From Bacillus cereus ATCC 14579 (lineage in GTDB: Bacteria; Bacillota; Bacilli; Bacillales; Bacillaceae_G): a stretch of 64,000 bases of DNA. Below the pieces are notes generated by a model. It had not been told where the DNA came from, made no database searches, and saw only the letters and a list, made by a program, of their open reading frames with translations. This document shows, one piece after another, positions 42,876 to 53,700 of this stretch. The position numbers and the translations under genes were made by a program. Where the stretch lies: the NCBI RefSeq assembly GCF_000007825.1, contig NC_004722.1:359501-423500 (forward strand), given 5' to 3'. Positions within the stretch are counted from its first letter, which is position 1. The number at the start of each line of letters is the position of its first letter.

Positions 42876-45065
42876 TTAATCAAATTTTAATTTTTTTAAT
42901 GCTTCCGCAAATGGGTTGTTTAATGGTTCTTCCTCTTTGTTCTGTTGTTTCATATATTTTTGAACGTCGCGCTTATCAGCTTTGTTTCCAGATTCTTTTT
43001 TACGTCTTTCTTGGAATGTTGATAATTTCTCACGATAGCCACATTTACATGCGAAAATTTGGCCTGCACCCTCACCACGTAATTCTAGTTTCTTCTTACA
43101 TTGCGGACAGCGAGCGTTTGTTGTACGAGATACATTTTTACGATGACCACATTCACGATCTTGGCATACGAGCATTTTTCCCTTTTTGCCGTTTACTTCT
43201 AGCATTGGTTTACCGCAGTCTGGACAAGACTTCGTTGAAATGTTGTCATGTTTATATTTTTTATCACTCGATTTAATTTCAGAAACAATTTCTTTCGTAT
43301 AGTTCTTCATTTCCGAAATGAATACTTCTTTCTTTAATTTTCCTTTTGCAATTGCTTCAAGTTTTTGTTCCCACTCACCAGTTAGTGTAGGTGATTTTAA
43401 TTCTTCTGGTACTAAATCAAGTAATTGACGACCTTTTGATGTAATGTGAATATCTTTACCACGTTTTTCAATTAAGAATGAATTGAATAGCTTGTCGATA
43501 ATGTCTGCACGTGTCGCTACAGTACCTAATCCACCAGTCGATTTTAACGTATCAGCAAGTTGTTTATTTTGCGTATCCATATATTTTGTAGGATTCTCCA
43601 TTGCTGAAAGTAAAGTCGCTTCGTTAAATCGTGCAGGTGCTTTTGTTTGACCTGATGTTTGCATAATTAACTTTACAGCTAATGTATCGCCTTTCTCAAT
43701 GTGAGGTAGAAGTTGCTCTTTTACGTCATCAGTTACATCATCATCTTCAAAGCGATTTTCATATACTTCTTTCCAACCGGCATGTAGAATTGTTTTTCCG
43801 CGCGCAATGAACGTTTCATTGCCAACCTTTGTGCGTAACGTTAGTTGCTCATATTCGAATGCCGGGAATAACACAGCTAAGAAACGTTTTACAACTAAAT
43901 CATAAATTTTGCGTTCTTTATCTGTGAATGCTGAGAAGTTAACGTATCCTTCTGTTGGAATAATCGCATGATGATCGCTTACTTTACTATCATCAACAAA
44001 TGATTTGTTAGGTTTGATAGGCTTTTGTAATACTTTATGTGCGAAGGGACGGTATTCTCCAACACCACATGCTTTTAGACGTTCTGGAAGTGTTCCAACG
44101 ATATCAGATGAAATGTAGCGTGAATCTGTACGAGGGTACGTTAGTACTTTATGCTGTTCATACAATTTTTGCATAATATTTAATGTTTCTTTAGCAGAGT
44201 AACCGAACTTTTTATTCGCATCACGTTGCAATTCAGTTAAATCGTAAAGACCAGGAGAGAATGACTTCTTCTGTTTCTTATCAATTTCCACAACAGTAGC
44301 ATTTTGTTTATCTAAACGTTTTACAATACCATCGATTTTTTCTTTATTAAAACTACGGCTATTGCCATTTGCATCTTGCCAAGTAAGTTTGAGCTTCTCC
44401 ATTGTTTGAGCTTCGATGCCGTAGTAAGTTTGTGCTTTGAAGTTCTTTATTTCATCCTCACGACTAGCAATCATAGCAACAGTAGGGGTTTGTACACGGC
44501 CGCAATTTAACTGGGCATTAAAGCGAGTCGTTAAAGCACGAGTTGCATTAAGACCGATATACCAGTCAGCTTCTGAACGCGCAACTGCTGAAGCGTATAA
44601 ATTGTCATAGGCTTTACCTGGTTTTAAATTTGCAAAACCATCTTTAATTGCTTTATCGGTTACAGAAGAAATCCATAAACGTTTGATTGGTTTATTTAGC
44701 TTAACTTTATCGATAATCCAGCGTGCGACTAATTCCCCTTCACGTCCAGCGTCTGTTGCTACAATAATTTCATTTACATCTTTTCTAAGTAGCTGACTTT
44801 TTACAGCATTAAATTGTTTACCAGTTTGTTTAATAACCGTTAATTTCAAACGCTCAGGTAGCATCGGTAAATCTTCTAAATTCCACTTTTTATATTTCAC
44901 ATCATAACTTTCTGGATCTGCTAATGTAACGAGATGACCTAAAGCCCAAGTTACAATATATTTACTACCTTCAAGATAGCCGTTTCCTTTTTTATCACAC
45001 TTCAGTACACGAGCAATATCTCGTGCAACGGAAGGTTTTTCAGCGATTACAACGCTTTTTGACAT
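42876..45065 (-). CDS. topB: DNA topoisomerase III
   Basis: The 729-residue type IA topoisomerase starts with the TOPRIM domain SKSVVIAEKPSVARDIARVL. The DxD-type ATDAGREGE motif and the active-site tyrosine region LTYPRTDSRYIS follow. Two C-terminal zinc ribbons are visible (CPDCGKPMLE...CQDRECG and CPQCKKKLEL...CKCG), then a lysine-rich tail. It decatenates and relaxes negatively supercoiled DNA. AAAGGATG precedes the ATG. The length agrees with the B. subtilis enzyme, and the chromosomal setting argues against a plasmid-borne copy. Confidence 0.96.
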   Translation of the reverse strand: MSKSVVIAEKPSVARDIARVLKCDKKGNGYLEGSKYIVTWALGHLVTLADPESYDVKYKKWNLEDLPMLPERLKLTVIKQTGKQFNAVKSQLLRKDVNEIIVATDAGREGELVARWIIDKVKLNKPIKRLWISSVTDKAIKDGFANLKPGKAYDNLYASAVARSEADWYIGLNATRALTTRFNAQLNCGRVQTPTVAMIASREDEIKNFKAQTYYGIEAQTMEKLKLTWQDANGNSRSFNKEKIDGIVKRLDKQNATVVEIDKKQKKSFSPGLYDLTELQRDANKKFGYSAKETLNIMQKLYEQHKVLTYPRTDSRYISSDIVGTLPERLKACGVGEYRPFAHKVLQKPIKPNKSFVDDSKVSDHHAIIPTEGYVNFSAFTDKERKIYDLVVKRFLAVLFPAFEYEQLTLRTKVGNETFIARGKTILHAGWKEVYENRFEDDDVTDDVKEQLLPHIEKGDTLAVKLIMQTSGQTKAPARFNEATLLSAMENPTKYMDTQNKQLADTLKSTGGLGTVATRADIIDKLFNSFLIEKRGKDIHITSKGRQLLDLVPEELKSPTLTGEWEQKLEAIAKGKLKKEVFISEMKNYTKEIVSEIKSSDKKYKHDNISTKSCPDCGKPMLEVNGKKGKMLVCQDRECGHRKNVSRTTNARCPQCKKKLELRGEGAGQIFACKCGYREKLSTFQERRKKESGNKADKRDVQKYMKQQNKEEEPLNNPFAEALKKLKFD

Positions 45066-45279
45066 ATTAAAAACATCCTTTCAAATTTCCATAAGTTAAA
45101 TATAGCATACATCTTCTTGAGATTCAGTTTCGCTCCATATTTCAGCTGTTTTTAATGGAGTTAACAAAATCCCAACTGATTAAAGTTTCACTTTATCAGT
45201 TGCCTCTATATCAAATAGAAAAGTAAAGAACTTGTTATTTTACTAGAATAAGAGTAGACTTTGAAGTAGATGAATAAGA
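45066..45279. other. Spacer holding the thi promoter
   Basis: A hairpin AACTGATTAAAG/CTTTATCAGTT lies at 45174-45201. TTGTTA (45232-45237), 17 bp and TAGACT (45255-45260) form a probable promoter whose start falls just before the TPP aptamer. No ORF with a ribosome binding site is seen. Confidence 0.5.
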
Positions 45280-45422
45280 AACACATGGGAGTTTGTGGAT
45301 ACAAACTGAGAGTATGGCTACTAGTCCGTCATTGACCATTTGAACCTGTTGGATAATGCCAGCGTAGGGAGAGTGTAAAAGCACATATTCAGGCACTTTG
45401 CGTACGCGCAAAGTGTCTTTTT
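45280..45422 (+). ncRNA. TPP (thi-box) riboswitch with terminator before thiM
   Basis: The aptamer (about 45280-45376) has ACACATGGGAG, CTGAGAG and the hallmark CATTTGAACCTGTTGGATAA followed by TGCCAGCGTAGGGAG. A strong terminator follows: CACTTTGCG-TACG-CGCAAAGTG (45394-45415) plus Ts. Thiamine pyrophosphate should stop transcription of thiM-thiE. Confidence 0.96.
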
Positions 45423-45459
45423 GTGTATCTCCCATCATTATAGTTAGGAGATGAAAAGG

Positions 45460-46269
45460 ATGAATATGAAAGAAATTAGTAAAGTAGTGGATTTGGTGAG
45501 AGAATCTAATCCGCTTGTTCATAATATTACAAATGTTGTTGTAACAAATTTTACTGCTAACGGTTTGTTGGCACTTGGGGCATCGCCTGTAATGGCGTAT
45601 GCAAAAGAAGAAGTGGCAGAAATGGCTAGCATTGCTGGAGCGTTAGTATTAAATATGGGAACACTTCGTCCTGAAGAAGTAGAAGCGATGTTACTTGCCG
45701 GTAAATCAGCAAATGTGAACAATGTACCAGTACTGTTTGATCCAGTTGGTGCAGGAGCAACATCGTATCGGACAGAAGTTGCGAGACATATTCCGGCTGA
45801 AATTGAATTAGCGAGTATTCGCGGAAATGCAGCTGAAATAGCGAACGTTATTAATGAGAGATGGGAAATTAAAGGGGTAGACGCTGGTACTGGAAATGGC
45901 AATGTTGTAAGTATTGCAAGGCAGGCAGCAGATGAACTAAATACAGTTGCGGTCATTACTGGAAAAGAAGATGTTGTTACAGATGGAGAGAGAACTATTG
46001 TTATTCGAAATGGTCACCCTATTTTAACGAAAGTTACGGGAACAGGTTGTTTACTAACTTCTGTAATAGGAGCATTTGTAGCAGTGGAAAAAGATTATGT
46101 AAAAGCAGCAGTAGCAGCATTAACGTTTTATGGTGTAGCTTCGGAACTGGCAGCTGCTAAGACCGTGGAAAAGGGACCTGGTAGTTTCCAAATTGAATTT
46201 TTAAATCAGTTAGCGAATACTACTTCTAGTGATATTGAGAAGTATGGAAAGATTGAGGAGTTAGAGTAA
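45460..46269 (+). CDS. thiM: Hydroxyethylthiazole kinase
   Basis: The 269-residue ribokinase-like enzyme phosphorylates hydroxyethylthiazole for thiamine salvage. Signatures are NPLVHNITNVVVTNFTANGL at the N-terminus, the substrate segment PVMAYAKEEV, VLFDPVGAGAT, and the anion-hole/ATP motif KVTGTGCLLTSVIGAF with the catalytic Cys. Three in-frame ATGs lie close together (45451, 45460, 45466). I use 45460, 9 nt after AGGAG, which gives the usual MNMKEISK terminus. A TPP riboswitch controls it and thiE follows. Confidence 0.95.
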   Translation: MNMKEISKVVDLVRESNPLVHNITNVVVTNFTANGLLALGASPVMAYAKEEVAEMASIAGALVLNMGTLRPEEVEAMLLAGKSANVNNVPVLFDPVGAGATSYRTEVARHIPAEIELASIRGNAAEIANVINERWEIKGVDAGTGNGNVVSIARQAADELNTVAVITGKEDVVTDGERTIVIRNGHPILTKVTGTGCLLTSVIGAFVAVEKDYVKAAVAALTFYGVASELAAAKTVEKGPGSFQIEFLNQLANTTSSDIEKYGKIEELE

Positions 46270-46284
46270 GAGGGAGTGAAAGAA

Positions 46285-46944
46285 ATGGCACGCATTGAAA
46301 TAGATAAAATGTCTAAGCTATTGCAAGTGTATTTTATTATGGGAAGTAATAACTGCACGAGGGATCCTTTAGCTGTATTGAAAGAAGCGTTAGATGGTGG
46401 AGTGACAATTTTTCAGTTTCGCGAGAAGGGGGAAGGTTCTTTAATCGGAGAAGATAGAGTGCGCTTTGCAAAAGAATTGCAGACGCTTTGTAATGAATAT
46501 AGTGTTCCTTTCATTGTAAATGATGATGTAGAATTAGCCATTGAATTAGATGCAGATGGTGTTCATGTCGGACAAGATGATGAAGGAATTACATCTGTTC
46601 GTGAAAAAATGGGAGATAAAATTATCGGCGTATCTGCTCATACAATTGAAGAAGCACGCTTTGCAATCGAAAATGGAGCAGATTATTTAGGCGTTGGACC
46701 TATTTTCCCAACGAGTACGAAAAAAGATACGAAAGCGGTTCAAGGAACGAAAGGATTAGCCTATTTTAGAGAACAAGGAATTACAGTGCCAATCGTTGGT
46801 ATTGGTGGGATTACAATTGAAAATACAGCGGCAGTTATAGAAGCGGGTGCGGACGGTGTTTCAGTTATTTCAGCAATTAGTTTAGCTGAATCTGCGTATG
46901 AAAGTACGAGAAAATTAGCTGAAGAAGTAAAGAGAAGTTTGTAG
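46285..46944 (+). CDS. thiE: Thiamine-phosphate synthase
   Basis: The 219-residue TIM-barrel enzyme couples HMP pyrophosphate with thiazole phosphate to thiamine phosphate. It shows GVTIFQFREKG, PFIVNDDVELAIELDADGVHVGQ, DYLGVGPIFPTSTK and the phosphate loop PIVGIGGIT near the C-terminus. It follows thiM by 15 bp and shares its TPP riboswitch. ATG 46285 has GGGAG 8 nt upstream; a GTG at 46276 overlaps that site. Confidence 0.95.
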   Translation: MARIEIDKMSKLLQVYFIMGSNNCTRDPLAVLKEALDGGVTIFQFREKGEGSLIGEDRVRFAKELQTLCNEYSVPFIVNDDVELAIELDADGVHVGQDDEGITSVREKMGDKIIGVSAHTIEEARFAIENGADYLGVGPIFPTSTKKDTKAVQGTKGLAYFREQGITVPIVGIGGITIENTAAVIEAGADGVSVISAISLAESAYESTRKLAEEVKRSL

Positions 46945-47016
46945 GGAAGGACGTGTAGTATTTTAAGTGCTACATGGAGAAATAGACTGCCCCAAAATTT
47001 AAACAAACATTTGATT

Positions 47017-47059
47017 AAAAAAGCACAAACCTTTTTAAATAAAGGTTTGTGCTTTTTCT
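47017..47059. terminator. Bidirectional terminator between thiE and the dicarboxylate carrier gene
   Basis: AAAAAGCACAAACCTTT/AAAGGTTTGTGCTTTTT 17-bp perfect stem with a 7-nt loop. Confidence 0.9.
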
Positions 47060-48373
47060 TTAAAACATAATTGAAATTAAGAGCATTCCAATTCCGATAG
47101 AAGTAAATGTTGCGATTAAGCCAGGAATCATAAAACTATGATTTAATACGTATTTACCGATACCTGTTGTACCAGTACGGTCAAAGTTAATAGCAGCAAC
47201 GATTGTTCCATAGTTTGGAATGAAGAAATATCCATTTACTGCAGGGAACATAGCAATCAGTAGCGCTGGTGGAATGCCAAGAGATAGTCCAAGTGGCATT
47301 AAGGCACGTACTGTTGCAGCTTGGCTGTACAGTAAAATAGATAGAATGAATAGTGCGATGGCAAATAGCCAAGGTGCACTTGTTACTAAATGCTGAATGG
47401 ATCCTTGAATCATATTTAAGTTTCCGTTAAAGAAAGTATCTCCCATCCAAGCGATACCGAAAATAGCAACAACTGCTGTTGCTCCTGCTTTAAAGACGTT
47501 ACCAGACACAATGCTTTCTACATTTGGTTTACAGAAAATAATAATAAGAGCCGCGATAGTTAACATAACCATCTCAATTGTGTTCGGCATGGAAAGACGA
47601 GCTAACTTCCCATCAACTATCCATCCTGGACGAAGTGCTTCAAATGAACCAAGAAGTACAACAAGGAAGGTTCCTACTAGGAAAAGGATAACTGATAATT
47701 TTGCGCCCTTTACACCTACAAATGCTTTTTTCTCTTCAAGCTTAGGAATCATTCCTTCTTTTAATCGTTTTAAGTATTCAGGGTCTTCATTTAATTCTTT
47801 TCCCATCTTACTAGCAACGAATGCAGCTATCATACAAGCGATGAAAGTAGAAGGGATACTTACTTTTAAAATATCTAATAAGGTGATTTTATAGTCAGCT
47901 AACATTGCTAAAAGAGCAACTGTGGCAGCTGAAATTGGACTAGCTGTAATTGCTTGTTGAGAAGCGATTACGGCAATCGACATTGGGCGTTCCGGTCTAA
48001 TCCCTGATTCACGAGAGACTTCTGCAATAACAGGAAGTACAGAATAGGCAACGTGACCAGTACCTGCACATAGTGTGAATAAATAAGTAACAATTGGAGC
48101 AAAAAAAGTAATACGCTTTGGATTTTTTCGTAATGCCTTTTCAGCTAGATGAACAAGATAGTCCATTCCTCCAGCAGCTTGCAAAGCACCAGCAGCTGTA
48201 ATTACTGCCAAAATCATAAGCATTACATCGATAGGAGGCGCGGTTGGTTGTAGGTGGAAGACAAAAACGAGTATTGCCATACCAACTCCACCCATTACTC
48301 CTAAACCAACTCCGCCTAGGCGTGCACCAATAAAAATACAGAGTAACAAGGTAAGAAATTGTAGCCAAAACAT
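47060..48373 (-). CDS. Anaerobic C4-dicarboxylate transporter, DcuA/DcuB family
   Basis: The 437-residue carrier has ten or more membrane helices and matches the length of E. coli DcuA. It starts MFWLQFLTLLLCIFIGARLGG and contains APIVTYLFTLCAGTGHVAYS, VIASQQAITASPISAATVAL and a C-terminal VNGYFFIPNYGTIVAAINFD, all Dcu-type. These proteins exchange fumarate, malate or aspartate for succinate during anaerobic growth. A GGAGGTA site lies 7 nt before the ATG. The paralogue cannot be fixed (DcuA or DcuB), so no symbol is given. Confidence 0.85.
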   Translation of the reverse strand: MFWLQFLTLLLCIFIGARLGGVGLGVMGGVGMAILVFVFHLQPTAPPIDVMLMILAVITAAGALQAAGGMDYLVHLAEKALRKNPKRITFFAPIVTYLFTLCAGTGHVAYSVLPVIAEVSRESGIRPERPMSIAVIASQQAITASPISAATVALLAMLADYKITLLDILKVSIPSTFIACMIAAFVASKMGKELNEDPEYLKRLKEGMIPKLEEKKAFVGVKGAKLSVILFLVGTFLVVLLGSFEALRPGWIVDGKLARLSMPNTIEMVMLTIAALIIIFCKPNVESIVSGNVFKAGATAVVAIFGIAWMGDTFFNGNLNMIQGSIQHLVTSAPWLFAIALFILSILLYSQAATVRALMPLGLSLGIPPALLIAMFPAVNGYFFIPNYGTIVAAINFDRTGTTGIGKYVLNHSFMIPGLIATFTSIGIGMLLISIMF

Positions 48374-48603
48374 GATAAACTACCTCCGAAATTCATTAGT
48401 TAAGATATATTCGAATAGTTTAATTTGAATGAAAATTAAATAAATACCCGAAGAAATCCTTGTTATTTATACATTTTTTATTATATAACACAAAAAAAGT
48501 AACATTCACGTACTTTTTGAAATTATTTCGAAAAAGCAATGCATTAAAAATTTGTATTTATATCTCTAAATAAGTAGACATTTTGATTTATATGTTGTAA
48601 TCT
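48374..48603. other. Intergenic stretch with promoter for the c-di-GMP riboswitch
   Basis: This is divergent, AT-rich DNA. TAGACA (48575-48580), 17 bp and TAATCT (48598-48603) form a probable plus-strand promoter about 40 nt before the aptamer. I could not assign a promoter for the Dcu gene. Confidence 0.4.
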
Positions 48604-48639
48604 TTGAAAGAGAATAAATTAATTCTCATAGAACTCCCA

Positions 48640-48790
48640 TATCGTTCAACTCGTTCAGCGAGAAAGGCAAACTGATGGAAACATGAGGACGCAAAACTAC
48701 AGGAGCTAAGGTCGAAAGGCTACGCTAGCCAGTTACCGGACGGATAGGGTTGGTCTTGGCCAATGCTTTTACATTGGCTTTTTTTTATTC
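48640..48790 (+). ncRNA. Cyclic-di-GMP-I (GEMM-I) riboswitch with terminator
   Basis: The aptamer (about 48640-48746) shows the GEMM landmarks GAAAGGCAAAC, GAAAC, GAGGACGCAAA, GGAGCTAAGG, GCTAGCCAGTTACCG. A terminator follows at 48759-48786, GCCAATG/CATTGGC plus a T8 run. It controls the chemoreceptor gene beginning at 48875. Whether ligand turns it on or off was not worked out. Confidence 0.9.
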
Positions 48791-48874
48791 TCGAACATAT
48801 TGAGAAACATTTTCAAACAAAATATCCATATATTTTGTTTTTTTGTTTGTGTTGATTAAGGAAGGTGGATATTA

Positions 48875-50617
48875 ATGAAAAAATATTGGCATAAGTTATC
48901 GTTCCTTCAAAAGAACGTCTTATTAACCGTATTAGTTATTTTGACACTTGTTGGAAGTATGGGTGCATTAAGTTTCAATATGTTTCAAAATAGTATGATG
49001 TCTTTATTTGAAAGGCAGTCTATTGAAACAGGAGAAATAGTATTGAAAAAACTGGATGTAGAATTAGTTAGAGACATGGCGAAAGATCCTACAGCCGAAA
49101 AAGTGAAAAAAGAAAAGTTAACAGAGAAATTAGATGAAGTATCAAAAGAATTGAAAAGCGTTGGACAAACGTATGTTACAGGAGCAAAGCCGAATGAAAA
49201 GCGAGAATTACAACTCGTTGGTTTGACTACAGAGTTAACAAATGCGTTTCCTATAAAGCCGGGAGATTATTATGAACAACCCGCTCATTGGATGAAGGCA
49301 TACGATAAAGTGATTGATACGAAAAAGGCTCAAATGACAGAAGTATATGAAGATGAAATAGGTTCGTGGGTGACAATATTAGAACCAATTACAGATGGAG
49401 AAAACAATATTATTGCAATTGTTGCCGCTGACTTAGATGCTTCCATTGTTCCTATTACCAAAGAGAAGTTTATGATACAGGGTTTACTCTTTATCATTAT
49501 TTCATTAGCAATTGCGACTATTACTCAATTCTTTATCGTGCGTCACTCGCTAGCTCCATTAAAAGATTTACGAGAAGGGTTACGTAAAATTGGTGAAGGT
49601 GACTTGAGTATTAAATTAAAAGAAAGACCAGATGATATTGGAATTATTAATGTTTATTTCAATAACACGATTGAAAAGTTTAAAGGGATTATAGATAAAG
49701 TAAGGCAAACTGCTGAGCAAGTTTCTTCTTCTTCACAAGAATTGTCGGCGAGTACAGAGGAAAACAGCATGGCAGTTCAAGAGATTGCAAGTTCTATTGA
49801 AGGTTTAAGAGTAGGGGCACAGTCTCAAAAAACTTCAGTACAACAATGTTTAGGGATTGTACATGGAATGGAAGATAAGGTAGAAGAGATAACTGGGGCT
49901 GCGAAACAAGTTGCGGTTGCTTCTGAAGGTATGGAGCAACATTCAATTGAAGGTAATGAAGTGATTGGACAAATTATTAATCAAATGAGTTTAATTCAAA
50001 ATGCAGTACAAGATTTATCTTCCATCATTTATTCGTTAGAAACAAGGTCAAAAGAAATTAGTGATATCGTAACTGTAATTACAGGTATTTCAAATCAAAC
50101 AAATTTATTAGCTTTAAATGCTTCTATTGAGGCTTCACGTGCTGGAGCAGCTGGAAGAGGGTTTGCAGTTGTTGCTGATGAAGTACGAAAATTAGCAGAA
50201 CAAACTGAAGCGTCTGCAAAAGATATAGCGAAATTAATTGGTGAAACACAAGCTGAGACAGAAGATGCTGTAGTTTCCATGCAAAAAGGTTCAAAAGAAG
50301 TAGAAACTGGAATTTCACTTGTTCAAAGTAGTGGAGATTTCTTCGAAAAAATCTCCAAATCAGCGCAATCTGTTACAGATCAAGTAAAAGCTGTTTCGGG
50401 TAATTCGAGTGATATTTTACAAAATAGCCAGAATATCGTTCAAGTCGTAAATGAATTATCACATATTGCAAATACTTATGCCAACAGCAGTAGTAATGTT
50501 GAAGAAAGCATGAAAGAGCAAGAAATATCAGTACAAGATATTGCAGAATTAGCGACTTCTTTAAGTTGGCTCTCTCAGGAATTACAAGAGCTTATTGGTG
50601 AGTTTAAAAGCGAATAA
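48875..50617 (+). CDS. Methyl-accepting chemotaxis protein under c-di-GMP control
   Basis: The 580-residue receptor has membrane helices near 15-36 and 202-222 flanking an extracellular sensor domain of about 165 residues. The sensor resembles single- or double-Cache folds (VTGAKPNEKRELQLVG, WVTILEPITDGENNIIAIVAADLD). HAMP and signalling domains follow, with tip SNQTNLLALNASIEASRAGAAGRGFAVV cut here into its conserved core QTNLLALNASIEA. The ligand is unknown. GGAAGGTGG precedes the ATG. The upstream c-di-GMP riboswitch ties its expression to the motile/sessile decision. Confidence 0.88.
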   Translation: MKKYWHKLSFLQKNVLLTVLVILTLVGSMGALSFNMFQNSMMSLFERQSIETGEIVLKKLDVELVRDMAKDPTAEKVKKEKLTEKLDEVSKELKSVGQTYVTGAKPNEKRELQLVGLTTELTNAFPIKPGDYYEQPAHWMKAYDKVIDTKKAQMTEVYEDEIGSWVTILEPITDGENNIIAIVAADLDASIVPITKEKFMIQGLLFIIISLAIATITQFFIVRHSLAPLKDLREGLRKIGEGDLSIKLKERPDDIGIINVYFNNTIEKFKGIIDKVRQTAEQVSSSSQELSASTEENSMAVQEIASSIEGLRVGAQSQKTSVQQCLGIVHGMEDKVEEITGAAKQVAVASEGMEQHSIEGNEVIGQIINQMSLIQNAVQDLSSIIYSLETRSKEISDIVTVITGISNQTNLLALNASIEASRAGAAGRGFAVVADEVRKLAEQTEASAKDIAKLIGETQAETEDAVVSMQKGSKEVETGISLVQSSGDFFEKISKSAQSVTDQVKAVSGNSSDILQNSQNIVQVVNELSHIANTYANSSSNVEESMKEQEISVQDIAELATSLSWLSQELQELIGEFKSE

Positions 50618-50624
50618 GGAGAAA

Positions 50625-50729
50625 GTTCAATTCTAATCAAGGGGGATCCCCCCTTGATTATGAATTGAACGAATCTGCCCGTTAATAAGGGATGAAAAAG
50701 GTGTGAATTTTCACACCTTTATTATATTT
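50625..50729 (+). terminator. Two stem-loops after the chemoreceptor gene
   Basis: A long dyad lies at 50625-50670 (GTTCAATTC/GAATTGAAC around AATCAAGGGG/CCCCTTGATT) without a T tract. A second stem, AAAGGTGTGAA/TTCACACCTTT (50697-50720), runs into ATTATATTT. Together they separate the chemoreceptor from the synthetase gene, whose leader contains the second stem. Confidence 0.65.
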
Positions 50730-50750
50730 AAGAGAGGAATTTACATAAAT

Positions 50751-53700
50751 ATGAAATTAGCAATTTCTTATAATAAGATGGTAAAAGAATTTTTAGGAAA
50801 AGTAGAAGGGAGTATTAAAATACCTAAAGATGTGCAAGGAACAGAACTTGGGGTAAAAAGGAAAACGGAACTGTTTCCAAATTTGACTCACATTGTAGAT
50901 TTAATAGGAGCGACTGCAACGTGGTTATATCATATTTCTAAAGAAAAACATATTGTCGTGCTTTATCATGTAAGAGGAAGTTTATTTCCGATTACTATTG
51001 AAGTTTCTAATTTTCTCTCCTATGAAAGTTTGAATTTACAGATTGAAGAGCAACTGGAGCAAATTAAAGAAATGAATGAGGAAGAAATAGAAGAGTTTCA
51101 AAACGGTAATACATTATATGAAATGTCACCTATTATTATTGGCGAAACATATTATGAGCTACAAGACACGAATACATTACAATTTGTATTTAGTAAAAAT
51201 ATGCAAAGTGTAGAAATAATATTTAATAGTGTTAATTGGAAAGAGACAACAATTACTCGTTATGCACAACAAATACAAGGTGTTTTAATTAATAAATCAA
51301 AAAATAAGAATAATCATATAAATAATTTTAATATTATTACAGAGGCCGAGATGGCACTTTATAGTCAAGTGAATGATACGACAGCAGTATATCCTGAGAA
51401 AAGTATCGTCGATATGTTCTATAATACTGTTACTCAATTTCCAAATCGTATAGCTTTATCTTCAAGGGAAGGTACTTTAACTTATGAGGAGCTAAATAAA
51501 AAAAGTAATCAAATAGCTCATATGTTAATCAAAAACGGCGTCCAATTAGGAGACTATGTTGGAATATTTATGAAACGTAGCATAGACACAGTAGTAAGTA
51601 TGGTAGCTATATTAAAAGCTGGTGCAGCGTATGTTCCGATTGATCCAGATTATCCGGAAAGTAGAATACAGTACATTATTCAAGATAGCCAAGCGAAAGT
51701 TATATTGATGAAAGAGACGCCTATAACATGTGATGGGGTTCAAACAGTTTCAATGTATGATAGTGAAACTTATGAAGATATAGATGTAAAGTTGTCTATT
51801 CATTGTGATGATGTAGCTTATATGATTTATACATCTGGTTCAACAGGGAATCCAAAGGGAACGATGTTAGCACATAGAGGCGTTGTTAATCTGTATACTT
51901 GGATGAAAAAGCAATATGAATTGACAGAAGAGGATGTATTTGCCCAATTTCCTTCCTTTAGTTTCGATGCTTCTGTATGGGAGTCATTTGCTTCTTTATT
52001 CTGTGGAGGAAACTTATATGTACTATTAGAGGAAGAGCGATTGTCTGTAGAAGCATTTGCAAATGCAATCTATAAAGTGAAAGCAACTTCAATCTTGGCA
52101 TTAGCAACAATTTTTGTTCGACAAGTAGCAACTTATTTAGCAGAAGAAGATATATATAAGCTAGCTTCCCTAAAAAGAATTGCGATTGGCGGTGAAATGT
52201 TGCCTGTAGAGGTTATTAAATTGTGGAGAGAAAGAATGGGTACAAATGTTGAAATTCATAATGTATACGGACCGACAGAATGTACTGTAGTGACGACAAC
52301 CTATAAAATACCTAGTCAGTTAAATGAGGATGTTGCGAGTATTCCCATTGGTAAACCATGTGCTAATTATCAAGTTATGATTTTGGATGAGAATATGAAT
52401 CTTTGTCCAATTGGTGTACCTGGTGAATTATATATAGATTCAGTGGGATTAGCAAAAGGGTATTTTAATAAGCCTAATAAAACAATTGAAGCTTTTATTC
52501 CGAACCCTTTTAATCCTATAGTTAATATATATAAAACAGGTGATATCGTTAAGTTGCTAGAGGATGGAAATATAGAGTTTTTACATCGGAAAGATGATCA
52601 AGTAAAAATTAGAGGACATCGTATTGAACTAGGCGAAATCCAAAGTAAAATTTCTCAAAATCATAATATAAAAGAAAATGCTGTTTTTGCTAAGAAGAGT
52701 AAGGAAGGTAGCCAATATTTAATCGCGTTCTATACAACTTTAAATAAAAAAGAAATACCAGAATTAGTTTATCAGTTACAAGAGCAATTACCAGATTATA
52801 TGGTGCCATCTAAACTAATTTATATTAATGAATTGCCACTTACACCTAATAAAAAGATTGATGTTAAGAAGTTAGCTCAGTTAGAAGAAAAGTATGAACC
52901 GGTTCGGCTACAAGAATATGTTGCACCTTCTAATAAAGCAGAAAAACAAATAGCGAACGCCTGGGCGGAAGTATTAGGAATTTCAAAAGTTGGAGTGCAT
53001 GATGATTTCTTTACAATTGGTGGACATTCATTAAAAGTATTACGAGTCTTAACATTGTTAAAAGAAGATTTCTCACATTTAACAATTCAAGATTTCTTTA
53101 AAGAAAGAACGATATATGGATTAGCTCGAATTGAGCGAGAAGTAAAAGTAGAGAAAGAAGAAGTATTTCGTGAATATAAAGTGATTCACGAACCAGATAC
53201 TATCACGTATGCAAACGTTTTGGAAGAAAACCAGATTTCAAATGTCTTTTTAACAGGAGCTACTGGTTATTTAGGATCATACATATTATATGAATTGTTG
53301 AGAGATACATCTGCTACTATTTATTGTTTAGTAAGACCAACTAAAGATGTGCAGCAAAGAATTATAGATACATTAACAGGCTACTTTAATGATATATGTG
53401 AAGAATGGTTACAGCGTATACAGGCCGTAGCTGGTGATCTGGGAGAAGAGTATCTTGGGATGAGCGAAGAAGAATTTATGTTCATCAGTTCTAAGATGGA
53501 TACGATAATTCATTGCGGTGCAGATGTAAGACATTTTGGAGATGTAAAACAATTTGAAAATATAAATGTCCAAGGAACTAGCCGTATGCTAACATTAGCG
53601 GAGAAAGGTGCTACATTCCATTTTATTTCTACAATTGGTATCCCGTTAGAATTAGCGGTAGATCAATGGGATACATACATGAAAACTGGTGATTTTAATT

